DNA from: Pseudisothecium myosuroides
Taxonomy: Eukaryota > Streptophyta > Bryopsida > Hypnales > Lembophyllaceae
Length of the DNA: 64,000 nt
Direction of reading: 5' to 3'
Assembly (NCBI GenBank): GCA_951799445.1
Contig: OX637297.1
Span: 5,704,001-5,768,000, forward strand
Shown in pieces: positions 25,111 to 35,785 of this stretch. A model generated the notes under the pieces. It made no database searches. It had not been told where the DNA came from and saw only the letters and a program-made list of their open reading frames with translations. Both the position numbers and the translations under genes were made by a program. Within the stretch, counting starts at the first letter, position 1, and each line of letters starts with the position of its first letter.

Positions 25111-25743
25111 TCATGGGGACACCCTCAGAATCCAAATAGAACTTGAATTGTTGCGCACATCCATGAAGGACTTCATGAGGGATGGGATGGTTGGAAAATT
25201 ATCTTTTTTCAATTGCATACTCCATCTCCCAAACAAGGCGTCAATGTTGTCATGCGTGTGACTAACCAGCGTGAAACTCATGTAAACCTCACGATAGACC
25301 TTCTTAGCAACAAGAAGGGACCAAAAGGCAGACACAAATCTATTCTTGTCCCCTGTGGCACTATCCATTTGGACGTTCAGAACCGAAGGAAGACGAGTTC
25401 TTGCAATTGCAACTTCTGGAGCAGGTCAAAGCAATGACTTGCACATATCAGCTCCTTGCAATACCTTGCAAAATAAAGGAGCAGAACCCTACCCAACAAA
25501 CAATTCCCGAGAGGAATACTTTGGAGACAACTCCAAGTCCTGCAGGAGCTTTGCTAATGATCCAACCATGTAGTTGGAGTCGTGAACAAAATATCAAGAC
25601 CATAATGGTTGTAACACACATCACTGTGCCCGTAGGCAATCATACCCGTCACAGAGACCGGTAGCTTTATGAGTCCATCAAGTTGCTTGCTCTTGTACAA
25701 GAAGACCGGAGAAGCCGGTTTAGAATGATCCATTTTGTCATGT
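25111..25743 (-). pseudogene. DUF7869-like protein remnant, C-terminal part
   Basis: The minus-strand frame at 25111-25368 reads ATGDKNRFVSAFWSLLVAKK, VYREVYMSFTLVSHTHDNID and ALFGRWSMQLKKDNFPTIP. This is the conserved GDNKNR...FWSLLVAK...GHTHDxIDxLFGRWS block of DUF7869-type proteins, found in many plant and oomycete repeat-derived genes. The adjoining part up to 25743 carries other coding frames (for example 25448-25639) with breaks. The gene is interrupted at 25743/26334 by a MITE. The biochemical function of the family is not established. Confidence 0.6.
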
Positions 25744-25750
25744 ATGATTG

Positions 25751-26326
25751 CTCAGGTGGGTCATTCTATGCATTTATGCAACCCACATGTGGCAAAGATT
25801 TTGGACCCCCTATTTACTTCTTAAAATTTAATTTAAAGAAAACAAAAAAAATTAGAATAGGTTTTACTAATTTGAAAGTTTATATTTTGAATTAATAATA
25901 TTTTTGTTTGTTGATAATAATTAGTTCCAAATTTTTGAAGAAAAAAGATACACTATAGAGCTGAAAATAACTTTGGACCCCCTATTTACTTTATAAAATA
26001 TTGTCTAAAAAATAAACTAAAAATTTCTAAAAATAACTCTCTATTGAAAGTTTGTTTTTCTTGAATATTGATGCAATAGTCATCCAAATGTATTCTCTAT
26101 AAATGTTTGAGTTGAGACATATGCCATTTTAGTTCATTTTTCAACCTATTTTAATAGTCATTTTATATGTTATTTGAGTTGAAATTTTTTGCCAATAGAA
26201 ATCTATAGTCATTATTAATCAAAGTTATAGGTTGAAATTATAGTTTATTAAAAAATAAATAGGGAGTCAAAAAATCACTTTGCCGCACGTGGTATACAAA
26301 ATCTCTATTGAGTGATCCACCCAGGC
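25751..26326. mobile_element. MITE copy 1 (576 bp) with 7-bp TSD ATGATTG
   Basis: It is bracketed by ATGATTG (25744-25750, 26327-26333). The ends are long imperfect inverted repeats, starting CTCAGGTGGGTCA and containing a CACRTG-x-GGCAAAG segment, then GGACCCCCTATTT. It is non-coding and AT-rich inside, and related along its length to 28045-28609. It inserted in the DUF7869-like gene. Confidence 0.75.
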
Positions 26327-26333
26327 ATGATTG

Positions 26334-27165
26334 TCAAACACTCATGAGGGTAGGCACTTGATGTGTAGCGATTGGCGTAGTATTGGTCCCGATGTGCTCG
26401 AGCTTTAGCCAATTTTTTCTCCAGGATTTGGGCCCACTTCTACTGTAAGCTAGCAACGGCGGTCCTCTTGAGAGTTTGCAATCTATCACATTTTGTAGAA
26501 TGTGCAAAATTATCTCCAGGCTTTTACGAAGTGTATTCAAGGAAGTTCAATTTTTTGATCTTGTCGATATTAGAAACAAAGACTTTTTTTAACCCAAATA
26601 TAGCGTTCGCTATGTTAACCTGAGAAATAGTTTCTTTCCACTTGAAGGTGGACAACAAAACCTTGGACACCACCTTCTTTCCTAAAGGAAGAGTGTGCGT
26701 GCGATGTGGCATATGGTCTGCCGACTTCTTGAGCACACACTTCAATGTTGTGGTGGCTTGCAACGTATGCTTCTGAGGCTTGTTCATGCCCAAGTTACCT
26801 TGATGCTGAGCTTGTTTACCTTTGGCAGCAAACCCTTGGAAATGATGGGAGGTGATCTCTGAGACACCCAAAATATGCCTCTATGCCGCCAAACAAACAT
26901 CTATCCCATCGACAGTGACCACTCTTTTCCAAGCACCGTTACGATGGACCTGTCGATGTGCATCCAACTTCATGTGGTCCCACAATTCAAACGTAGAGTT
27001 TTGATACATACATTCGCGGAATGCCCGAATCTTTTCCCTCGGAAAAGGTTCAACACAGTTGTTGGAGCAACAGGTTTGGCTCGAAATAGAATTAATCGAC
27101 GCTTGGATGAGCAATGTTTTGGACCTTACATAGGTCTGGGCTGGAGGATTTCTTACAGAGCTCAT
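26334..27165 (-). pseudogene. DUF7869-like protein remnant, N-terminal and central part
   Basis: Minus-strand frame 27165-26881 reads ...CCSNNCVEPFPREKIRAFRE...VTVDGIDVCLAA, then an in-frame TAG, then RHILGVSEITSHHFQGFAAK... down to 26524 in the same frame. The Cys-Cys-x3-Cys start, the VCxxxxRxILGVS block and the following basic linker match the N-terminal half of DUF7869-type proteins. Continuation at 26540-26334 requires another frame. The pattern is a degraded repeat-derived gene cut by the MITE at 26326. Confidence 0.5.
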
Positions 27166-27189
27166 TTACAATCTAGTTCTAGAAGATGA

Positions 27190-27899
27190 TGCCTAGGGTC
27201 ATTGCACGAAACACTTGTACTATATTCTGTCACATGATGCATGCTGATTAGTTTTTTGGCTATAACTTTTGCGATCTAGCTCCAAATGATTTGAAATTTA
27301 TAGACAAGGTACTGATGACTATTATACACCTTGCATGATTTTTTGGAATTTTTAAAAAATGTTTTACTATTTAAGAATAGCCCTCAATAATATGTCACAC
27401 TTGCCAATTTGGAGGTTTTTAGTACTATTTAGTACCCATAAAAACGAATTTGGAGCTGAAATTTGGTAGAGATGGTCTTCTAGTGGACTTGTGGCTATTT
27501 TCCAAAGGAATTCTAAAAATAATTAATTTTGTGTTGTGTGGAAGTCCACAAAGTGAGCTTCTTTTTGCTTGCATTTTAAAATACATAAAACATTATTTTG
27601 GTGTTTTTTTGGTGAATGACCATCTCCATAGAGTTGTTACAAATGGACAATTTTTTTTCTTTATTTAGTTTTATTTCCTATTTTTAACTAATTAAAACAT
27701 CAAAATATCTATTTTCTTGAGATTTGGCACTTTTCCAGTTTTCCAACTTAGAGAATTTTTCTATGCATTTCCTTTGGTGGTTACCTTCATCTTAAAGTTG
27801 TATACATTAGTCGTATTTTTTAAATTTTTTAGAAATTATTTTTCTATTTTTAAAGTACTCCAAAAAAAATCATGGGTACAGTTTAAAACGCAACAAAAT
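27190..27899. other. no recognisable gene
   Basis: AT-rich; a plus-strand frame at 27450-27668 has no recognisable domain. No terminal repeats found. Confidence 0.4.
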
Positions 27900-28037
27900 T
27901 GACAGGTGTTTTGTGCCATCACCTGATGGCTACAACAAGTTTGCTTGCCAACAGTTGTACTCATTGCGGAGGTCGTGATCACGTAGACTTGCACCATTCA
28001 CGTACACATGCTCGTAAAGAGTACCTCTAGTCGTCCA
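27900..28037 (-). pseudogene. short coding remnant downstream of MITE copy 2
   Basis: The minus strand has a frame reading WTTRGTLYEHVYVNGASLRD followed by HDLRNEYNCWQANLL and a stop. It lies immediately beyond the MITE that separates it from the coding block at 28617-28913. A one-base frame change is needed to join them, so this may be a broken continuation of that gene. Confidence 0.3.
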
Positions 28038-28044
28038 GATTGAC

Positions 28045-28609
28045 CTCGGGGGGGTCACTTAGAGTGTCCATTAGAAAACACGTGCGAACAAAACTTTGGA
28101 CCCCCTATATTATATCCTAAAATTTAAATAAAATGAAATAAAAAAAATATGACTAAATTTTCCTACTTCAAAAGTTTATGTTTTGAATTATTGATATTTT
28201 TATTTGTTAATGATAATTAGTTACAAATTTTTGAAGTAATTAGATACACTGTACAACTGAAAAATAACTTTCACACCCCTATATTATATCCTAAAAAATT
28301 GTCTAAAAAATGAACAAAAAATTCCTAAAAATAGCTCTCTATTGAAAGTTCATTTTGAGTTGAGTATTGATGCAATGGTCATCTAAATGTGATCTCTATA
28401 AATATTTGAGTTGAAAAACATGCCGTTTTAGGCCATTTTCAACCTCTTGTACAAATCATTTCAACTATTATTTTAGTTTGAAATTTTGGCAATAGAAACC
28501 TATAGTCATTATTAAGCAACCCTCAAAATTTTAAGTTGAAATTATAGTTCATTAGAAACCACTTGTTCGCACGTGGTTTGTAGTAAAATACTAGGTGCCC
28601 CCCCCGAGG
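28045..28609. mobile_element. MITE copy 2 (565 bp) with 7-bp TSD GATTGAC
   Basis: It is bracketed by GATTGAC (28038-28044, 28610-28616). Ends: CTCGGGGGGGTCAC at left and CCTCGGGGGGGGCAC read inward from the right, followed inward by a shared CACGTGCGAACAA. The interior is related to copy 1 at 25751-26326 (GGACCCCCTAT, TCTCTATTGAAAGTT and other shared words). It interrupts a minus-strand coding block. Confidence 0.75.
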
Positions 28610-28616
28610 GATTGAC

Positions 28617-28903
28617 TTCAGCAACCAAGGACTTTGAGATTTGAACGACAACAAGAGAATCTCCCAAGGGACCATCACAGCCAATGACAAGGTCATAGTT
28701 GACACTATGACAAATTCCCTCCGCCATTGGTATACCAACCGCGTTATGCAGGGTGACCACCTTTGTAATCCAGAGGCATCGTGGGATGCCTTCGCAATCA
28801 AGAATTTTGAGAACCTCTTCAGGCACATTGTAAACCTCCTCTTCATCAGAAGAGTATTCTTCTCTCGTTAGCCCTAAGTTGTCCATGAAGTCTACAAGCA
28901 CAA
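28617..28903 (-). pseudogene. hypothetical exon truncated by a MITE
   Basis: A GTGCTTGTAG acceptor opens a minus-strand frame: DFMDNLGLTREEYSSDEEEV, VPEEVLKILDCEGIPRCLW, ITKVVTLHNAVGIPMAEGIC and so on. It is acidic at the start and then a compact region with DCEG...HNAVGIP...IGCDGPLGDSL. The domain is not recognised. The MITE interrupts it after VAEV. It may be the upstream part of the DUF7869-like gene, given strand and order. Confidence 0.4.
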
Positions 28904-29139
28904 AACAACACAAAATGGTCAGTGATCTTCATGTCTACCATGGCAAATTGAATACTGTATTGCAAGGGAAGCAAAATATTTAGAACAAGCTAATGAACTT
29001 GAGTCAAGTTGAACCTACTTTGAATTACTAAATGACTTTGAAAGACTTGACTTGATTTTAACCTACTTTGAACCTACTTTTAAATCTGAGCTAGATTATT
29101 TTCAATCGCTGAGAAAAATAATTAATTACTTCCAAGACT

Positions 29140-29830
29140 TTCAAGTCGACTCTACTTGAAAAGACATCTCATTTTCATGAGTTATGTGAGTCAGAACACA
29201 TTAGTTCTACATTTGGACAGAATCAATCTTTACAAAAAACAATCATTTCAATTCAAGAATTTCCAAGTTGACTCTATTTGAAAGCTTCCAGAACTTCGAG
29301 GTCCAATATACTAGAATAGTAATATGTTTTGTATAGGATATGAACGTCACAGCCCATCAAGTACTTTCAATTTACAATAAATTTTATTAAATACTAACAG
29401 ACATTTAAATCGACTCTACTTGAATGTTGAGCTCATTTTCATAAGTCATGAGAGTTTGAAACCATAAGTTTCCATTTGAATTCTGTTCGTTTCTGAAAAA
29501 TCATCATATGTTTTCCGAAAATTCAAGTCGATTCTACTTGAATATTTATTTCCTTTGCATAGGATATGAGCTATACAACCTATCAGTTCTCTAATTGAGT
29601 ACTTCCAATTCACGATATCATTCATTATATCAGGACAGAACATTCAAGTCGACTCTACTTAAATGTTCGACTCATTTCATAAGTCATGAGAGTTAAATCC
29701 TTCAGTATTTTATTTGAATGTTTTCAATACACATAAAAGATATTAAATTTCCCAGGGAATTTAAGTCGACTCTACTTGATGATCTCATTTTGAGATTTTG
29801 AAAGTAATTTGAATATTTCTAAGACAAATT
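29140..29830. repeat. ~120-bp tandem repeat with a palindromic core
   Basis: Six spaced copies of TTCAAGTCGACTCTACTTGA, with substitutions, begin near 29140, 29261, 29404, 29522, 29643 and 29760, i.e. every ~120 bp. The arms TTCAAGT and ACTTGAA are inverted around CGACTCT. Much of the remaining unit (for example TCATTTTCATAAGTCATGAGAG) is also shared. Confidence 0.8.
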
Positions 29831-30109
29831 TCCAGAATTTCCAGCACATTTATTGGACCTTTCATTGTGCATACACATACATCATATAATTACTACATCT
29901 AAACTACGACTGACCTCCAAAAACGCACGACGGCAACAAAAAATTTCAAAGTCATGTACTTGTTGAAGATATCATAATACTATACTGTTAGAATCTTTGT
30001 TAGATAAATTCTAAGAGATGCAATCACCGTCACCGGTTTATGTTTGTAACATTTTGAAAAGATTGTACCAACCCATTTGTTCAAAATGAAGGAAAAAACG
30101 AAGAAGAAA

Positions 30110-31385
30110 AAGGACTAAGAAAATGAAGATGATAAAGGGAATTTTACTAAAACACCCCAAAACAGGGCTTTACTTTTCAAAAACCTAACTTTTTGCTAAA
30201 CTAAGAGTCTCATCAGCTTACATCAAATTAGATCTCAAATTTAAAAACTGTGGCTTTTTGTACAAACAAAGTCACATTGAAATAGATACTCCAAAAAGGT
30301 AACTTGGATACCTAATAGTCTTTAGACTATATATAAGAGTTTCACAAGTGCATTATAGCCCATCCATGTCTAAGAGTAAAATAACAGTACGTGAGAAGGA
30401 AGAATCCTAATATAAATCCATGTGCATGAAAGCAAATTGCTCCATGAATTCCAAATTGGAAGAGTCAAATTTGAAGGCTTAGCCTCACCTGTGTCCATTC
30501 CAAAACACAAAACAAACCAATGTTAAGTCAGTGAGGATGCACGAGGTGTCTTTAGCTGTAGCCAATTGTTATCTATGTCACAAATCCAGCAAATCAATAA
30601 AAAGAGATTTGATAGAACTAAATCACACGGCAGCACAAATAAGCAAAGTGCAACAAATCCCAAACAATCCACATAGCCAGTGACCTTTGCCATTCCCACT
30701 CAAGTTGGAAGCCCAAGAGTTGCACACAAATAATCCTCAAAACTTCCTCACACTCAAAACCACAGTGAACCGCCGTAGCCGCAACAAAAGAGATGTGGCA
30801 TATGAACAAGAAGGTCAATATAAGTTTAAGCTATGGAAGGGAAAACCCTAATTGGGCAATAATGAGGTTTTGTGGGCATTCACTACCCACCTCATGATTT
30901 AGAATGATTTTAATTTAAGGCACCACCCATAGTGGGTGGGTGGGTGGTCTCTGGTGCCATTCCCGCCTAATTCAGATCAATTTAAAAACTACCATGATGG
31001 AATTAGTCACCAATTAGTTAAAATTGGGCCATAGAGGTACTATAAGTCCAAATCAAATTGGAAAAGACCTTACTGAGTTATAGACTAGTTTGTAAAAATG
31101 CAAATCTATGAGATGCATACCTAGCATAATTTTAAAAACAAGGATAACAAGGTATATGTGCTATAAACAACAAATGGGATATTTTCATATCAAAATGGGA
31201 TTTTTTTATATACATTTAATTTTATGAAAAATTGGTTATTGATCATAAAATTATAAAATTATAGTGGTATAACCATACCATTAAGGCAAAAAAGGTCTAA
31301 AAGGCTACTTCATTTGGCACTATATAGTGTTTTAAACTTGGGATAAAACCCAAATTTGGAAATCATATACCATACAATTGCTAAA
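30110..31385. repeat. 1.27-kb tandem unit 1 (contains the unoccupied insertion site)
   Basis: This diverged copy of unit 2 aligns with 31386-31786 and continues without break into sequence homologous to 62504 onward. Shared landmarks: AACAGGGCTT near 30162 and 31425; GTGAGGATGCACRAGGTGTCTT near 30529 and 31762; CCAATTGYTATCTATGTCAC near 30561 and 62509; CATAGTGGGTGGGTGGG-like near 30931 and 62854. No convincing coding capacity is seen. Confidence 0.8.
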
Positions 31386-31786
31386 GAAGAAAGAGAAGGG
31401 ATTAAGACTGAAACACCTCTGAAACAGGGCTTCACCTTTGTCAAAACCTAACTTTATGCTTCACAGTGAATTACATCACTTTTTTAACATTATAAAATAT
31501 TGTTTTGGTAAACACAAGTATCAAATTAGATACTACCAAACAATGTATTGTGTCACTATAAGTCCTGAGACTATCAAGATTGCCATAGCCCACTCATGTC
31601 TATTCACAAGTTCCAAACATAAAACAAAGAACCCAAGCAGGATGAGTCCATGTGCTTGACTGATAAAATCTTGTACCAATCCCATATTAGAGAAATTGGA
31701 TTTGAAGGCTGAGCCTCACCTATGCCCGTCCCAAAATACAAAACAATCTAATGTTATGTTAGTGAGGATGCACAAGGTGTCTTCAG
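31386..31786. repeat. 1.27-kb tandem unit 2, left part, ending in TSD GTCTTCAG
   Basis: Left portion of the second unit, interrupted by the giant element. The last 8 bp (31779-31786, GTCTTCAG) are repeated at 62496-62503. The rest of this unit continues at 62504. Confidence 0.8.
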
Positions 31787-31809
31787 CAGGGTTGTCTTTC
31801 CTGACCTGT
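31787..31809 (+). repeat. left terminal inverted repeat of the giant element
   Basis: CAGGGTTGTCTTTCCTGACC and onward; fits the hAT terminal consensus YARNG. It differs from the right end at four of the first 23 positions. Confidence 0.75.
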
Positions 31810-31924
31810 CGACAACTCGACAAACACAACGTCACAGACAGACAAGAGTCCCTCCGTCCGTCTAGTAAAGTCAAGTTTTACCCTTGACTTTTTTTAAATA
31901 ACCCTCCATTTACCTTAGCCTAGA

Positions 31925-31944
31925 CGGACGCCATGTGGCGTCCG
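31925..31944. repeat. subterminal perfect palindrome
   Basis: CGGACGCCA-TG-TGGCGTCCG: 9-bp arms with a 2-bp centre, about 140 bp inside the left end. It may form a hairpin or a dimeric binding site. No equally perfect match was seen at the right end. Confidence 0.7.
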
Positions 31945-31969
31945 TGTGGCACAGTGCAAGGGCGCATGC

Positions 31970-32090
31970 GGGTGAAATGGGACTTCGGGTGGAGGGCGAC
32001 TGCGGGGGCAAGGCGACCGCGGGTAGGGCGACTTCTCCTCAAGGGCGACTTCGGATCAAGGGCGACTTTGGGTACAGGCTAGTCCAATTT
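31970..32090 (-). promoter_or_regulatory. left subterminal motif array, pointing outward
   Basis: Four to five copies of GGCGACYKCGGGT (minus strand ACCCGCGGTCGCC-type) face the left end. Orientation flips at about 32090, where the gene A promoter array starts. It mirrors the outward array at 62048-62310. Confidence 0.65.
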
Positions 32091-32094
32091 GGAC

Positions 32095-32356
32095 CAGAAG
32101 TCGCCCAAGTCGACCCGCGGTCTCCCAACAGCATCCGCACGCGCCCCGTACCCGCGGTCGCCAGCTCTCCCTGCGCGCGCCCTCCCGCACCCGCGATCTC
32201 CGGACGACCTACACGCGCCCCTCTCAGCCCGCGGTCTCCCTTTCGACCCGCACGCGCCCTTGGACCAGCGGTCGCCCACCCGACCCGTGTTCTCCTCTCA
32301 ACCTGCACGCGCCCCTTGGACCAGCGATCGCCACCCGCGGTCACTTTCCTATAAAT
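32095..32356 (+). promoter_or_regulatory. gene A promoter: ACCCGCGGTCGCC array and TATA box
   Basis: About eight GC-rich motifs alternate between ACCCGCGGTCKCC forms and GCACGCGCCCC forms, in the sense of gene A. TATAAA follows at 32350-32355, then about 165 bp of leader to ATG 32521. Same layout as genes C, D and E. Confidence 0.7.
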
Positions 32357-32520
32357 CCGTCGCCCGTGTTCTTTTTTGGTAACTTCCTTCTTCACTTGGG
32401 CTATACGGCTTGTACCCATTCGTGGCTACATGCGATACCTTAAGTAAAGAAAAATAACTATTTTTATTATCTACGGTTGCGGTCTTGGATTTTGGCGAGC
32501 CTCACGGTGGACATTTATTC

Positions 32521-35010
32521 ATGGCTAGCACAGGAAACACCAATGGGATAGTTCCCATTTTAGCTACTGCTCAAAATGCCGGGGCAGTGAGAAAGGCTGC
32601 TCTAGACAAGAATCGGAAGCGCAGAGGTACTATACATCAAAAACGGTTGCATGTGCTGAATAGTGCAAATCACCTTGCATTTAAAGGGTGGGGCGAGGAG
32701 CCGGAACCATGAACAATAAAAACCTGTGAAGATTATATTGAATGGTGCCACATCGACAAGTTATTTCCAGCATGGCGGCATTATCAAAACCGGCACACAA
32801 ACAAGGCAAACTTGAAGTACTGTGAAAGTCCAGCTTTCCTTCAAAGATGCTTCAAGTTGTGGCAAGTCCTTTACAAAACCGCCTTCGTAGAAAGAAATGA
32901 AGTCCCCCTCTTCCTTGCGAGAGGAGCATATGCTGAGGTGGCACTAAACAAAGAGGTTGATTGGAGCACGGTCAAGGAAAATACGTACATTACACGTCCA
33001 AAAAACGGTTCCATACCTAAAGGTGTTTTGACTTTTCCAGAGGGTGGACTTGGACCTATTCGAAGTACTCCTAAGAATCAACCCCCTGTTCAAATTGAGA
33101 GCGCGGAATCCAAAGAGGATGACGATTCGGATGGTACGCGTCTTCCCAGGACAACACAAGTTGTTGAGGAGTTTTTAGCCCCCATCGACATTCAAAATGG
33201 AAGTAACGAGGCAAGGGAAACCTCGCGAGGACGTCAGAACAGACCAGCACCAAGGGTGCGACATTCAATCAATCGAATTGGAACTGCATCGGTCTCTATG
33301 GCGGTTTCAAGACCAGCTGCACCACCACCATATGCGAGCAACGTCTTTGATTTTAGCCAAGACGAAGACATGGCGACGGAACGAACCGTCCACGTTCTTC
33401 TTCTGCAATCTCGAGTACAACCAACTGACGACGTGATGACCTTGGCAAAGGCCCTAGACCTCTTGAAGACGAAGGATGCCACCATAGCTTCTCTAGAATC
33501 TGATGTGAGCAAACTGTGGTCCGAGTGTGAACACAAAAAGGTCCTCATTTCACAACAGTCTGTAGAACTACAACGCCTCTGAGACAAAGAGCGGAAGACT
33601 TTCAGTTTGTCGGATATGGATGACACCTTCATTGACCACGATCCACTGCAGCTGGAGAAGGTAGTAGGGGACTTGACCAGTGACATCCTTCACCGTTCTC
33701 CGCCTTCCAAGCGTATCAAGCGTGCTTCATTAATTCCAAGTGCACTTCCTACTGCCACCATGATAGATACTACAAATGACACGACTGATCTCCATGGCAC
33801 CCAAGATTCACTCTCTTTTCCAACAGTACTACATTCCACACCATCAGATAAGGATAAGGAACTTCTTAAGGATAATGGATTGCTTAGAAAGCGTTTGGCT
33901 GAGCTGCTGGCAACATACTATTATTGGAAGGTCGCGTGCATTTTAACCGTGGACCAATCTCAACAAATCGCAATGGAATTGGATAAAGTTTCGAAGAACT
34001 TTCATGCAGATGCCCCGAAATGAGAGAATAGGCTCACGTCGTGGGCGTTGGTGGGAGACATGTTTCCCGATGACATGCCCATGATGGCCGCGCCGGCAAA
34101 AAATATAATAGATTGGGCGCAAAATGGTTGGGACCACGGAAATCAAATGTCCTCCCACGACGACATCGAAGGGCGGACGTTGCTTTGGCCGAAGCCTGCT
34201 TCTTTTGTCTTGGACCAAATCATGTGTCCTATATGTCAAAACCAATTTGGACCTGAAGGCAGTTGGGCTCTTGGATTCTGTGCCCATGTCTACCACCCTC
34301 AGTGCCTCATCACGCAATGTTTGATTAGACAACGTTGCGGTCTCTGCTCAGCACCATTCTATGATCGTCTGTATGCCATGTTCAATTTGATGACTTACAT
34401 GCCACCTTCTTGGGAACACAACGTTGACACAACGACAGAGCGGAGCTTATGGGGTCGAGACTTGGTTTGGAGTTGGCGATCGGCCCAGTATGACCTAGAA
34501 AAGGGACAACCTAGCGCGTAGTTGAATTGGGAAACTGACCCGGCCGAAATTGGTCAAGTTGCACCAAGGCTAATGAGAAAAGGCCCACAAAACAAAGGAA
34601 GGAGGGCATTCTTCTTCCAATGCCTTGGTGGATATTTTGATAAGAACTCCTCCACCTTCAAGTGGGGTCCTCATCCTGAAGGGCATCGTTGGAATTTCCA
34701 AGGGGAGAGGACGGCCAATACCGATGAAAATGCCTCGTTAAAAGAGTTGAATGATGCGCAGTACATGGACTCCACGTATGGACCTTATTACGTGAGTCAA
34801 GCACTAGACTATTTGTTGGAAGTACACTCTCCGGGGACAACAAGGACCCTCCAAGCTCTGAAAGACTCCAATGTCTTGGAATCCATATTGAATGCGGACG
34901 GACCAGCTTCACGAACTCGTGCCAGGAGGAAGCTTGGGGTTGAAGAGTCATCCAACTACAAACGTGGTGAAGGAAGTGGTACTCGAAATGACCTGAATGT
35001 TATCGTCTAA
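32521..35010 (+). pseudogene. gene A: WCHID-domain and RING-H2 protein, ~829 codons with four in-frame stops
   Basis: One reading frame runs from ATG 32521 to TAA/TAG-free ends at 35010, broken only by TGA 32710, TGA 33580, TGA 34021 and TAG 34519. There is no frameshift over 2.49 kb. Residues ~53-165 carry the novel domain (AFKGW..., EWCHIDKLFPAW, NKANLKYC, VDWSTVK). A short helical segment near 33430-33580 may be a coiled coil. Residues ~568-615 are a RING-H2 finger: CPIC...FCAHVYHPQC...RCGLC. A ~150-aa C-terminal region (FFQCLGGYFDKNSSTFKWG...) is unassigned. The first stop replaces a Trp conserved in B and D. RING proteins usually act as ubiquitin ligases; here that is inference. Read as a decayed gene, unless stops are read through. 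Confidence 0.65.
34224..34362 (+). other. RING-H2 zinc finger in gene A
   Basis: Spacing C-x2-C-xn-C-x-H-x2-H-x2-C-xn-C-x2-C with residues CPIC, FCAHVYHPQC and RCGLC: all eight zinc ligands are present. This order (C3H2C3) is the RING-H2 type found in E3 ubiquitin ligases. Confidence 0.7.
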
Positions 35011-35785
35011 GCATTTTCATTCTTCGGTTGCATTGACGTCGCTTCTCGTAATAGTATAAATTATGATAGGCCCCCAGCATGTGGTCATAGCATATCCACC
35101 TATCCACGCTTGTTATGTTGAGCTTTATTTTGTAATTTTGTTTTATCTCGGAAAATAGTCTTCTAAAGCTTCAAACTATAGTGATGTACTACAATTTTAT
35201 ATTTCTTTTATTTTGATTATATATTACAATACTTTTTTGTACCGGAATTTCAGTGTTTACCATCAATATTACTATGCGTTGCTCACTCGCTATTTAAGAA
35301 ATGAATTGTTCAAATCATCTGACCATTGATTTGAGGTTCACGTTGATTTTGCATTTCCTTCTGCATGAACGGATAAAGTACAGAAGGAGACTTCTCGTGT
35401 AATCTACCAATGGTTATGTTACTTGAACTTCATATAAGAATGTGATTTGATTCCAAATAAGTAAACCTCTAAAGGACCTTAGCCCTTCTTCCACCAAAAT
35501 ACACCAGGAATTGCCATTTCTAATTTTTATTTTCAAAATTGAAAGTTCTCGAAAGTATTCTCTATCAATGTCTCACCATGAGGATCAAATACCCAAAAAG
35601 GCAAAAAAAAAAGAACTATGCAAGGGAAAAAAATTTAGAATCCTAACCACAAAAATAGGTTAATATTAGCCAAATTGCCAATTACAATCTCACCATTGGG
35701 ATTAGTGATATCTTAATCCATCTTTGAGCTTCTGATATTTTCATTTTCTATTCATTATTGAAACGACTTCTCCTTCATAATTTTG
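35011..35785. other. no gene; 3' flank of gene A and a TTAA-type fragment
   Basis: Probable 3' UTR/terminator region of gene A up to about 35200. From about 35462 a truncated TTAA-type end (AACCTCTAAAGGACC) is visible. No protein is recognisable. Confidence 0.4.

Noticed and set aside
31935..32419. Long overlapping ORFs on both strands in the GC-rich arrays (also 42056-42521, 48049-48409, 51728-52141, 62040-62319)
   Set aside because: They follow from the high GC and low stop-codon frequency of the repeat arrays; proteins are Pro/Arg-rich echoes of the motif.
34048..35010. Relation to the RING-finger gene described from the male chromosome of Marchantia
   Set aside because: Only the presence of a RING and similar size of one fragment suggest it; I cannot compare sequences here and the fragment is part of a longer frame.
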